From positions 1-32,273 of the forward strand of contig CADBEF010000020.1 of the NCBI GenBank assembly GCA_902793555.1: 32,273 bases of DNA, given 5' to 3'. The translations under genes and the position numbers were made by a program. Position 1 is the stretch's first letter, and each line of letters opens with the position of its first letter. Under the pieces are notes generated by a model. The model was not told the DNA's origin. It worked only from the letters and a program-made list of their open reading frames with translations, and made no database searches. Below are positions 19,437 through 25,458 of this stretch, piece by piece. This DNA comes from an uncultured bacterium (GTDB taxonomy: Bacteria; Verrucomicrobiota; Kiritimatiellia; RFP12; UBA3636).

Positions 19437-19813
19437 AAGACGCCGACAAAGAACTCGACGAATACCTCGCCCGGATCCGCAAGACCATCGAAGAGTCCGA
19501 AGCGCTTGTCGCGCAGACCGAGCTCCGGATGCGCGAGACGGACCGCCTGCTCGAATCGCAGGGGCTCACGCGCGAGCAGGTGCTCTCCCTGCGCTTCTCC
19601 AAGGAGCAGAAGCTCATGGTCAACGAGGAGCTCAAGCGCCGCGGCCTTCCGCCCCTCGAAGACGACGGCGACGACGTCCCGCCCCCCGACCCCGACGCCC
19701 CCGCGCCCGTCGGAGTCCCCGCCGCGCCCGCCTTCGCCGTCGCCGACACCCAGGGCGATCTGGAGAACCGCCAGAAGAAATTCGGCATGATGATGAAACC
19801 TTTTTCGCTTTAG
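19433..19813 (+). CDS. Small charged helical protein, positional LcrG counterpart, unknown
   Basis: This 126-aa protein has an N-terminal helical, charged region (residues 1-75: KELDEYLARIRKTIEESEAL...TREQVLSLRFSKEQKLMVNEELKRRG), an acidic Pro-rich linker at about 76-100, and a short C-terminal tail ending KFGMMMKPFSL. The start is set by the ATGA overlap with the phosphatase/kinase gene, which suggests translational coupling. I recognise no family. It sits where lcrG/pcrG would be in lcrG-lcrV-lcrH-yopB-yopD operons and has a comparable size and charge, so a chaperone or gatekeeper for the next gene is possible but only from position. Its last codons contain the AACC half of a regulatory element serving the downstream gene. 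Confidence 0.75.
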   Translation: MKDADKELDEYLARIRKTIEESEALVAQTELRMRETDRLLESQGLTREQVLSLRFSKEQKLMVNEELKRRGLPPLEDDGDDVPPPDPDAPAPVGVPAAPAFAVADTQGDLENRQKKFGMMMKPFSL

Positions 19814-19819
19814 CGTGTA
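19797..19819 (+). promoter_or_regulatory. Bipartite T3SS element 1 (TGAAACC-N13-CGTGTA)
   Basis: AACC at 19797-19800, within TGAAACC, lies 13 bp from CGTGTA at 19814-19819. It overlaps the stop codon of the preceding gene and lies 91 nt upstream of the coiled-coil gene. The TGAAAC form of the first half resembles -35 sequences of ECF sigma factors. It is one of six copies in the window. Confidence 0.6.
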
Positions 19820-19910
19820 TGCAGGGTGTTCAAACCACAAAACACCCAAACACCGCCCCCCACCCCCATCCCCACCTCTAACCTCTAACCCCAAAACGAA
19901 AGACCCAGCC

Positions 19911-20816
19911 ATGCCTACCAACGCCATCCAGTTCCCCGCCGCCCAGAACCCCGTGCAGACCGCCGTCCAGACGGATCCGCAGTCGGCGCGGACCGGCTCG
20001 AACGCGCCCGCCCCCGTCCTCGACGGCCCCGGCGTCCGCGTGTCCGTCACCGGCACCCAGCTCGACAAGCTCGTCGCCAAGGTGAAGGGCGAGAGCGAGG
20101 ACGCGCGCCTCGCCACGGCCAAGCGCCGCATCGCGATCGTCCTCACCGTCCTTTCCGCGCTCAACGTGAAGATCTCGGAGTCCCAGAAGAACAACCTCGC
20201 CCAGATCGAGGCGCTCCAGAGCCAGATCGACGAGCTCGCCAAGCTGCTTTCCGGCAAGGATGGCTCCTTGACGGCCGACCAGGCGCGGGTCGCCGCGCTC
20301 GAGGCGCAGATCGAGAGCATCAAGAATGCCGTCGCGAACGCGATCAAGGAGGGCGAGGAGCACCGCAAGCAGGTCGAGGAGCTCAAGAAGACCCGCGCCG
20401 CGGACGACGCCGAGCTCAAGAAGGCCGAGGCCGCGCTCGCCAAGGCCGAGGCCGCGCTCGCCGCCGCGCAGGCGAACCTCGCGAAGGCCCAGAAAGGCCT
20501 CGACTCCGCGAAGCAGGACGTCGAAGCGGACAAGAAGGACATCGCCGCCGTCAAGGCGCAGGTCGAAGGCCTCGAGAAAAAGGTCGCCGAATGCGTCGCC
20601 GCCGTGGGCGACAAGACGCTCGCCGCGCTCGCCGCCGGCCTCCGCGTCGAAGCGCCGGAGGTCGAGCCCGCCGAGCACGAGACGAACGCCGACCGCGAGA
20701 AGGAGGAGGCGAAGGCGATCGCCAACGACCCCCTCCGCGCCATCCGCGCCGCCCTCGACCGCATGGACGCCGACATCCGCAAGACCATCGAGGACAACCG
20801 CACGCTTCTCGTCTAG
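19911..20816 (+). CDS. Coiled-coil protein, candidate T3SS tip or early-secreted protein (LcrV/SseB position)
   Basis: This 301-aa protein starts at the ATG at 19911; the in-frame extension upstream is Pro-rich leader translation. Residues 1-45 are polar and Ala/Pro/Gln-rich, as in T3SS-exported proteins. Long coiled coils cover roughly 65-115 and 120-235, with KAEAALAKAEAALAAAQANLAKAQ near 175-200. The C-terminus is helical (DPLRAIRAALDRMDADIRKTIEDNRTLLV). No transmembrane segment is seen. Its place directly before a SycD-type chaperone and two hydrophobic translocators matches LcrV/PcrV or SseB/EspA in known translocon operons. There is no sequence motif that proves this, so the tip or filament role is inference from synteny and coiled-coil content. 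A C/A-rich leader of about 90 nt separates it from element 1. Confidence 0.8.
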   Translation: MPTNAIQFPAAQNPVQTAVQTDPQSARTGSNAPAPVLDGPGVRVSVTGTQLDKLVAKVKGESEDARLATAKRRIAIVLTVLSALNVKISESQKNNLAQIEALQSQIDELAKLLSGKDGSLTADQARVAALEAQIESIKNAVANAIKEGEEHRKQVEELKKTRAADDAELKKAEAALAKAEAALAAAQANLAKAQKGLDSAKQDVEADKKDIAAVKAQVEGLEKKVAECVAAVGDKTLAALAAGLRVEAPEVEPAEHETNADREKEEAKAIANDPLRAIRAALDRMDADIRKTIEDNRTLLV

Positions 20817-20824
20817 CCCCTCGC

Positions 20825-20869
20825 CCGCTCCGCGCGGGCGCGGCGGCGCCGCCGCCCGCCGCGGAGCGG
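20825..20869 (+). other. GC-rich intercistronic hairpin
   Basis: CCGCTCCGCG at 20825-20834 pairs perfectly with CGCGGAGCGG at 20860-20869, and the intervening GC-rich bases can extend the stem almost to its centre. It begins 8 nt after the stop codon of the coiled-coil gene. No T-run follows, so it is not a classical intrinsic terminator. It may protect or process mRNA, or attenuate transcription. Confidence 0.7.
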
Positions 20870-20907
20870 CATCCCTCACCAACACAAACCCCAACCCAAA
20901 CCCACCC

Positions 20908-21429
20908 ATGAGCACCGAAATCACCAACGACAAGATCGCCGAAGCGGCGGAGAAGTTCGCCAACGGGTTCGCCACGATGCGCGAACTCAAGGGCATCACC
21001 AAGGCCGAGATGGAGGCCGTCTACTCCGTCGGCTTCAACATGTACCGCACCGGCCGCTACGACGACGCGGAGAAGATCTTCCGCTTCCTCGTGCTCTTCG
21101 ACCACCTCGAGCCCAAGTACTGGCTCGGCGTCGGCGCCGTGCAGCAGGTCCGCAAGGACTACCAGGGCGCGATCGCCTCCTACGGCTACGCCTCGTTCCT
21201 CGACCTCGCGAACCCGAAGCCGCAGCTCCACGCCGCGGAGTGCTTCCTCGCGCTCGGCGACAAGGTGAACGCCGCCTCGTCCCTCATGGCGCTCGACAAG
21301 TACTGCCCGCCCGAGTCCACCCCGATCGGCCGCGAATACCGCGCCAAGGCCGCGGAAATGCGCAAGCTCATCGGCGAGGAGGCCTTCGAGGAGGCCTCCA
21401 AGCCGGATCCCGAACCCGCCGCCGTGTAA
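20908..21429 (+). CDS. T3SS class II translocator chaperone, SycD/LcrH-like (TPR)
   Basis: The 173-aa product matches the SycD/LcrH/PcrH family in length and layout. An N-terminal helix is followed by about three TPR units at residues 36-140, reading EMEAVYSVGFNMYRTGRYDDAEKIFRFLVLFDHLEPKYWLGVGAVQQVRKDY in overlapping parts, then GAIASYGYASFLDL and HAAECFLALGD. The patterns YxxGFNxYxxGxYxxAxxxFxxLxxxDH and HAAECxLxxG are diagnostic of the family. These cytoplasmic chaperones bind N-terminal segments of hydrophobic translocators and keep them soluble and separate before secretion. The two predicted clients follow immediately. No copy of the T3SS element precedes this gene, so it is probably read through from the coiled-coil gene. 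Its TAA lies within the next element (GTGTAACC). Confidence 0.95.
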   Translation: MSTEITNDKIAEAAEKFANGFATMRELKGITKAEMEAVYSVGFNMYRTGRYDDAEKIFRFLVLFDHLEPKYWLGVGAVQQVRKDYQGAIASYGYASFLDLANPKPQLHAAECFLALGDKVNAASSLMALDKYCPPESTPIGREYRAKAAEMRKLIGEEAFEEASKPDPEPAAV

Positions 21430-21450
21430 CCTTTTCCCGGTTGCCGTGTA
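21426..21450 (+). promoter_or_regulatory. Bipartite T3SS element 2 (TGTAACC-N13-CGTGTA)
   Basis: TGTAACC spans the stop codon of the TPR chaperone gene, and CGTGTA lies at 21445-21450 after a 13-bp gap. The YopB-like gene starts 98 nt further on. Two CCGTGTAA half-sites 22 bp apart also make this a direct repeat. Confidence 0.62.
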
Positions 21451-21470
21451 ATCAGGTCGAAGCACGCAAG

Positions 21471-21535
21471 TCCGAACCTTCGAACTTTCGAACCTTCGAA
21501 CGACCCAACCACCCAACCACGTAAACACCCAACCA
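21471..21535 (+). repeat. Octanucleotide repeat leader (CGAACCTT / ACCCAACC units)
   Basis: The untranslated leader of the YopB-like gene contains CGAACCTT, CGAACTTT, CGAACCTT and CGAACGAC, followed by ACCCAACC-type octamers. The segment is low in G and should be unstructured in RNA. It ends just before the ribosome-binding site GGAGG, 6 nt upstream of the ATG at 21549. Confidence 0.75.
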
Positions 21536-21548
21536 CCGGAGGCACACC

Positions 21549-22613
21549 ATGCCCGGAGAAATCCCCACCATCAACACCAACGTCGCGCGCCAGGCCTCGG
21601 CGATCGACACGGCCGCGCAGCTCGCCAAGGGCCTCGGCCTTTCGGAGAAGGCCACCCAGGCCGTCAAGGAGGTCGCCGCCCTGCTCGGCAACCGCAACGT
21701 GAACGTGTCCGCCCCCGCCGGGGTCAGGTCCGAGGCCGGCACGCCCGTCGGCGCGACCGGCGTCCCCGTCCTGGACAACCCGGACGACGAGAAGGCCAAG
21801 GAGGCCGATCTCGAGAAGCTCATCGCCTACCTGCAGCTGGAGAACTCCAAGGAGCAGTCCGAGTCGGCCAAGGCCCGCATCGAGTCGCTCAAGGGCCAGC
21901 TCGAGGTCGAGCACAAGGACCGCAAGGCCAAGATGGACAAGTCCCTCAAGGAGATGGACGAGGCGGCCGCGGCGCGCACGCGCAACAAGATCTTCGGCTG
22001 GCTCATGACCGGCCTGGCGATCCTCGGCGCCGTCGTCGCCTGCGTCGCGACGGGCGGCCTCGCCGTGGGCGCCGTCGTCGGCGCGGGCATCGCGCTCGGC
22101 GCCCAGATCCTCAACGAGACCGGCGTGATGGAGAAGATCGTCGGCGGCCTTTCGGACGCCCTGCAGAGCCTCGGCATGTCGAAGATGGCCGCGGACATCG
22201 TCGCGCAGGTCGCGGTCACGCTCGTCATCATCGCCGCCTCGCTCGGCGCGGGCGCCATCGGCTCCGCCGGCAGCGTCACGCAGCTCACCAGCGAGATCGG
22301 CAAGGCCCTGCAGAACCTCGCGCAGATCGCCAAGCCGGCCCTCTCCATCGCCACCGGCATCATCGGCGGCGTCTCCACCCTCTCCAGCGGCGTCGGCGCC
22401 TACCAGAGCTACAAGTCCGGCATGTCCGACGCCGAGCTCAAGGAGACGGAGAAGTATCTCGCCATCATGCAGCAGAAGATGGACGAGTCGGAGGAGGAGC
22501 TGCAGAAGATCCTGCAGATGATCCAGGACCTCGTCGGCCAGATCGCCCAGCTGCTCTCGTCGCAGACCGACACCACGAACGAGATCGCGATGCAGATGGG
22601 CCAGATGGCCTAG
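21549..22613 (+). CDS. T3SS translocon pore protein, YopB/SipB/SctE-like
   Basis: The 354-aa protein has the architecture of the large hydrophobic translocator. It has a polar N-terminus, a charged coiled coil at about 78-145 (KEADLEKLIAYLQLENSKEQ...), and a hydrophobic block at about 149-187 (IFGWLMTGLAILGAVVACVATGG...). A second hydrophobic segment lies at about 214-240 (ADIVAQVAVTLVIIAASLGAGAIGS), a weaker one at about 262-288, and a C-terminal coiled coil at 293-350. YopB-type proteins are secreted and insert in the host membrane to form the effector pore. The adjacent SycD/LcrH-type chaperone and the following second translocator support this strongly. The start is chosen for the GGAGG ribosome-binding site. 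A strong GC hairpin follows the stop. Primary-sequence identity to proteobacterial members is probably low. Confidence 0.87.
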   Translation: MPGEIPTINTNVARQASAIDTAAQLAKGLGLSEKATQAVKEVAALLGNRNVNVSAPAGVRSEAGTPVGATGVPVLDNPDDEKAKEADLEKLIAYLQLENSKEQSESAKARIESLKGQLEVEHKDRKAKMDKSLKEMDEAAAARTRNKIFGWLMTGLAILGAVVACVATGGLAVGAVVGAGIALGAQILNETGVMEKIVGGLSDALQSLGMSKMAADIVAQVAVTLVIIAASLGAGAIGSAGSVTQLTSEIGKALQNLAQIAKPALSIATGIIGGVSTLSSGVGAYQSYKSGMSDAELKETEKYLAIMQQKMDESEEELQKILQMIQDLVGQIAQLLSSQTDTTNEIAMQMGQMA

Positions 22614-22626
22614 CCCGCCCGCAAGT

Positions 22627-22664
22627 CCGCCCGGTCGGCGCGGCTCCGCCGCCCGACCGGGCGG
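22627..22664 (+). other. Strong intercistronic hairpin
   Basis: CCGCCCGGTCGG at 22627-22638 pairs perfectly with CCGACCGGGCGG at 22653-22664. Inside, GCGGC-TCC-GCCGC (22640-22652) continues the stem, giving about 17 base pairs with a 3-nt loop and one bulge. It lies 13 nt after the YopB-like stop. There is no U-tract, so termination may be partial. Confidence 0.72.
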
Positions 22665-22673
22665 GCGTTGTCT

Positions 22674-22692
22674 CGCCGCGCTCCGCGCGGCG
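22674..22692 (+). other. Short perfect GC hairpin
   Basis: CGCCGCGC and GCGCGGCG flank a TCC loop, giving an 8-bp perfect stem directly downstream of the larger hairpin. No T-run follows. It probably belongs to the same 3'-end structure. Confidence 0.6.
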
Positions 22693-22725
22693 GAAACCGC
22701 CCGGAAAAACATCTTTCAGGACCGC

Positions 22726-22751
22726 TGTAACCTTCCAGCCCGCTCCGTGTA
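22726..22751 (+). promoter_or_regulatory. Bipartite T3SS element 3 (TGTAACC-N13-CGTGTA)
   Basis: TGTAACC at 22726-22732 and CGTGTA at 22746-22751 are separated by 13 bp, 90 nt upstream of the YopD-like gene and just after the double hairpin that follows the YopB-like gene. Confidence 0.62.
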
Positions 22752-22774
22752 ACCAGATCGAACACGCAATCGGT

Positions 22775-22836
22775 CGAACCTTCGAACCTGCGAACCTTCG
22801 AACCTGCGAACCACCCAACCCCCAACCACGGAACCC
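22775..22836 (+). repeat. Octanucleotide repeat leader (TCGAACCT / GCGAACCT units)
   Basis: Consecutive 8-bp units TCGAACCT, TCGAACCT or GCGAACCT alternate and pass into CCCAACC-type units. They end in the C/A-rich sequence before the YopD-like ATG at 22842. The repeat class is the same as at 21471-21535 and inside the giant gene at 8744-8783. Confidence 0.75.
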
Positions 22837-22841
22837 TTCCC

Positions 22842-24638
22842 ATGAGCATCCAGCCCACCAACAACAACGCCAGCCTCGACTGGTCCTCGCTCCTCAGCAA
22901 GCTCGACGCCGCCACCAAGGCCGCCGGCGCGCAGGGAACATCCGGCGTGACCGCCGGGCAGAACGTCACCATCACCGCGACCGTCGACGGCGTCGAGCGT
23001 TCGATCACGTTCCCGGTTCCGGACGACCTCGACCTCCCGGCCACGGTCGACCAGGCCGGCATCGATTCGCTCTGCGCCAAGCTCGCCGGGGACACCTCCC
23101 TCGGCCTCTCCGAAGCGGACGTCAAGGCCGTCCACAAGGCGCTCTCCGACGCGCTCGCCGCCGCCTCCACGAGCATCGTCCCGGGCTCCAAGAACGTCAT
23201 GTTCGACCTCTACAAGCTGATGGCCCTCCTCGTCGAGGTCGGCCAGAAGCAGCGCGACGCCGCCCGCGAGATCCGGAGCGCCCAGAGCCAGCTGGTCCAG
23301 AAGAGCATCCAGGACCAGGCCGACCAGCAGAGGACCGCCGCCCTCACCGGCATGATCCTCGGCGCGATCACCTGCGGCATCCAGGTGGCCGTCTCCATCG
23401 TGATGCTCCGGAGCCAGACCAAGGACTTCAACAAGCAGATCAACACGCTCGAGACCAGCGGCGTCGCCTCCGCGAAGGAGAACCTCTCCATGCTCAAGGC
23501 GGCCGACGGCCCCGCCAAGGCGGACGCCCAGCTGCAGAAGGTGGCGGCCTCCGTCGGCGACAAGCCGTCCGGCAACATGGGCCGGACGATCGCGGAGGAA
23601 GTCGGCCAGTACGGCTTCGGGAACACCGACCAGGCGAAGGCCAAGCTGCAGGTGGAGCACGCCAAGGCGGACCAGCTCCGCACCCAGTTCGAGACCCTGG
23701 TCTCCAAGAGCGCCGACGGGACCCTGCGCTCGACCGACGTCCCGGCGGGCCCCCTCCGCGACGCGCTCGTGAAGCAAGAGGCCTTCGAGGCCAAGCTCGC
23801 CGAATGTGGCTTGTCCAAGCAGGACGCGGATGCCTACATCGAGCTCTCCCAGAAGGACGCGAAGGGCCTTTTGGACGGGCCGCCCGTGGACGTCCAGGGG
23901 CGCGCGAAGCTGATGAGCCTCATCAGCGAGCATCCGAACATCGCGGAGATGGGCCTGGGCAACGAGACCTCCGCCCAGATCAAGGCCCAGGTCGAGACCG
24001 CCACGGAGGCCATGAAGACGGAGCTCCAGACCAAGATCCAGGCCCAGGGCGATGCGATCGACGCCGCCCGCAAGAACATCCGGGAGGCCGCCAAGACCGA
24101 CCTGCAGCGCTACGAGGACGAATACGAGTCGGCGCTCCGCGACGTGAACTCGATCAACGACAAGACCACCAAGGCCGAGGCGAACCAGCTCCACGAGAAG
24201 CTCCAGCTCGCCGCGGACAAGCTCAAGTACGCCCGCGCCTACGCCTACAAGGAGCTGGCGCAGCCGGGCGTCACGACGCCCGCCGAGCGCGCCGCCGACA
24301 TCCGCATGGCCGGCCTGGCGGTCGACAGCGCCGAGCACGGGCGCACCACCGACCTGGAGTACCTCAAGGCGACGCGCAGCCTCCAGGCGGGCGAGGCGCA
24401 TCTCGGCATCGTGAACGCCCTCGGCAACGCGAGCCAGAACTTCGTCCAGAACCTCTCGTCCTTCCTCGCGGCGAAGTCCAAGGACTACGAGGCCGAGGCG
24501 ACCAAGCTGCAGGACGAGCTCGACCAGACCAAGGAGATCTTCAACCAGGCCCAGCAGCTCGTCGACGCCGTCGTGCAGCTCATGCAGGCCGTCACCTCGG
24601 CCGAGACCCAGTCGATGCGCGACGCCATCCAGGCGTAG
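22842..24638 (+). CDS. T3SS minor translocator, YopD/IpaC/SctB-like, unusually long (598 aa)
   Basis: Residues 1-120 are polar. A helical segment at about 125-163 (FDLYKLMALLVEVGQKQRD..., AREIRSAQSQLVQKSIQDQADQQ) leads into one hydrophobic segment at about 165-190 (AALTGMILGAITCGIQVAVSIVML). This helix-then-single-TM pattern is typical of SctB/YopD/EspB/IpaC proteins. The remaining 400 residues are mostly charged helices, ending in a coiled coil near 545-590. Proteobacterial members are usually about 300-400 aa, so the C-terminal extension is unusual. It follows the YopB-like translocator and would form the hetero-oligomeric pore with it. It has its own upstream element and repeat leader, and an intrinsic terminator follows. 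The role is inferred from architecture and position. Confidence 0.82.
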   Translation: MSIQPTNNNASLDWSSLLSKLDAATKAAGAQGTSGVTAGQNVTITATVDGVERSITFPVPDDLDLPATVDQAGIDSLCAKLAGDTSLGLSEADVKAVHKALSDALAAASTSIVPGSKNVMFDLYKLMALLVEVGQKQRDAAREIRSAQSQLVQKSIQDQADQQRTAALTGMILGAITCGIQVAVSIVMLRSQTKDFNKQINTLETSGVASAKENLSMLKAADGPAKADAQLQKVAASVGDKPSGNMGRTIAEEVGQYGFGNTDQAKAKLQVEHAKADQLRTQFETLVSKSADGTLRSTDVPAGPLRDALVKQEAFEAKLAECGLSKQDADAYIELSQKDAKGLLDGPPVDVQGRAKLMSLISEHPNIAEMGLGNETSAQIKAQVETATEAMKTELQTKIQAQGDAIDAARKNIREAAKTDLQRYEDEYESALRDVNSINDKTTKAEANQLHEKLQLAADKLKYARAYAYKELAQPGVTTPAERAADIRMAGLAVDSAEHGRTTDLEYLKATRSLQAGEAHLGIVNALGNASQNFVQNLSSFLAAKSKDYEAEATKLQDELDQTKEIFNQAQQLVDAVVQLMQAVTSAETQSMRDAIQA

Positions 24639-24682
24639 CGCGCGGGCCGCGCGGCGCGCAGCGCCGCGCGATCCCTTCGAAG

Positions 24683-24723
24683 GCGCCGACGCGGCATCCG
24701 CCGCGCCGGCGCTATTTTTTCTT
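24683..24723 (+). terminator. Intrinsic terminator after the translocon genes
   Basis: GCGCCG-A-CGCGGC (24683-24695), loop ATCC, and GCCGCG-C-CGGCGC (24700-24712) form a strong stem with one mismatch. TATTTTTTCTT follows immediately. It is the only classical hairpin plus T-run found in the window and marks the end of the translocon transcription unit. Confidence 0.88.
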
Positions 24724-24753
24724 CGACTCCCGCGCGCGGGCGCGAAAATTCCG

Positions 24754-24784
24754 TTGACTTGGAGCGCACTCCAAGTTGTAGAAT
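24754..24784 (+). promoter_or_regulatory. MerR-type promoter A with palindromic spacer
   Basis: The -35 TTGACT (24754-24759) and -10 TAGAAT (24779-24784) are 19 bp apart. The inverted repeat ACTTGGAG-CGCA-CTCCAAGT (24757-24776) fills the spacer. A 19-20 bp spacer with the operator dyad between -35 and -10 is the hallmark of promoters activated by MerR-family regulators. It faces the 116-aa gene at 24918. No merR gene is in the window. Confidence 0.8.
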
Positions 24785-24810
24785 GTCCCGCATGCAACGA
24801 CGCGCGGCGG

Positions 24811-24837
24811 TGTAACCCGCCCGGCCCGCCGCGTGTA
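24811..24837 (+). promoter_or_regulatory. Bipartite T3SS element 4 (TGTAACC-N14-CGTGTA)
   Basis: TGTAACC at 24811-24817 and CGTGTA at 24832-24837 are separated by 14 bp. The element lies about 27 bp downstream of the -10 of promoter A, so either two promoters are in tandem or the element acts within the leader. Confidence 0.6.
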
Positions 24838-24879
24838 GACAGGGCGAACCACCGAACCTCAACTTAGGCCGCGAAGCGG

Positions 24880-24903
24880 CCACTTAACTACTTAACCACT
24901 TAA
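24880..24903 (+). repeat. Short octamer repeat leader (ACTTAACC units)
   Basis: Three 8-bp units (ACTTAACT, ACTTAACC, ACTTAACC) lie directly before the ribosome-binding site AGGAG of the 116-aa gene. The AACC core every 8 bp matches the other leaders of the cluster. Confidence 0.65.
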
Positions 24904-24917
24904 CCAGGAGCCCCGCC

Positions 24918-25268
24918 ATGCCGCTCGAAGTCAACGCCCAGTTCAACCAGTTCGTACAGTTCGCCGAGCAGCAGATGCAGGCGGGCAAGGCGACGGCCAA
25001 GGCCCAGGTGGGCGACGCCGCCCAAGACAATCCGCTCGCCGGCCGCACCATCGTCGCAAAGTCCGGCGACTTCGTCGGCAACATCGACCGCCTCGCCGCG
25101 GTCGACTATTCGAAATACGACGGCGCCCGCATGACCCAGCACGTCCTCGACCCGAACGCCGAGCGGCCCTACGAGACGGTCCGCCAGGTTCTCGACCCGG
25201 ACTTCCGGTTCGCGAGCGACAACGACGCGGTCACGTGCAGGACCGGCTACAAGATCACCGTCGCGTAG
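24918..25268 (+). CDS. Unknown 116-aa protein in the T3SS cluster, possible secreted substrate
   Basis: The start ATG has AGGAG 7 nt upstream. The N-terminus is polar and Gln-rich (MPLEVNAQFNQFVQFAEQQMQAGKA), without a Sec signal or membrane segment. The C-terminal half has mixed beta-like composition (NPLAGRTIVAKSGDFVGNIDRL..., VTCRTGYKITVA). I recognise no family. It has the full cassette of the neighbouring T3SS genes: MerR-type promoter, TGTAACC element, octamer leader and a GC hairpin 5 nt after the stop (GCCCGC-TCCGG-GCGGGC, 25274-25290). It lies just upstream of a CesT-type chaperone. A secreted substrate or regulator of T3SS is plausible from context. Its N-terminus only loosely resembles that of the large effector candidate. 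Confidence 0.78.
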   Translation: MPLEVNAQFNQFVQFAEQQMQAGKATAKAQVGDAAQDNPLAGRTIVAKSGDFVGNIDRLAAVDYSKYDGARMTQHVLDPNAERPYETVRQVLDPDFRFASDNDAVTCRTGYKITVA

Positions 25269-25273
25269 CCCCG

Positions 25274-25290
25274 GCCCGCTCCGGGCGGGC
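25274..25290 (+). other. GC hairpin immediately after the stop codon
   Basis: GCCGC-type arms GCCCGC (25274-25279) and GCGGGC (25285-25290) flank a 5-nt loop, 5 nt after the TAG of the 116-aa gene. The same motif follows the stop of the effector remnant (26189-26207). Confidence 0.6.
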
Positions 25291-25328
25291 GGCACCGCTG
25301 CCCGTCCCGCGCGGGCGCGAAAAAAACG

Positions 25329-25359
25329 TTGACTTGGGGCGCGCTCCAAGTGGTATACT
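25329..25359 (+). promoter_or_regulatory. MerR-type promoter B with palindromic spacer
   Basis: TTGACT (25329-25334) and TATACT (25354-25359) are 19 bp apart. The near-perfect dyad ACTTGGGG-CGCG-CTCCAAGT spans 25332-25351. The architecture is that of promoter A, and the surrounding ~130 bp (25301-25440) are recognisably a copy of the promoter A region (24731-24862). It serves the CesT-type chaperone gene. Confidence 0.8.
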
Positions 25360-25385
25360 TCCCCCCATCGAACGACGCGTGACGG

Positions 25386-25412
25386 TGTAACCCGCCCGGC
25401 GCGCCGCGTGTA
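25386..25412 (+). promoter_or_regulatory. Bipartite T3SS element 5 (TGTAACC-N14-CGTGTA)
   Basis: TGTAACC at 25386-25392 and CGTGTA at 25407-25412 are separated by 14 bp and placed, as in element 4, about 27 bp downstream of the MerR-type -10. A short leader with ACCCAACC/ACCGAACC octamers (25422-25447) leads to the ATG at 25459. Confidence 0.6.
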
Positions 25413-25458
25413 AGCGTGAAGCACTAACCACCCAACCACCGAACCGGAACCCCAGACC

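Noticed and set aside
19815..19910. Upstream in-frame GTG extension of the coiled-coil gene
   Set aside because: It translates into Pro/Lys-rich leader sequence and overlaps the CGTGTA half of element 1; the ATG at 19911 fits the protein better.
25300..25327. GC hairpin plus A-run as an intrinsic terminator
   Set aside because: The run of A follows the stem on the + strand, and on the minus strand the T-run would come before the stem, so it does not terminate in either direction.
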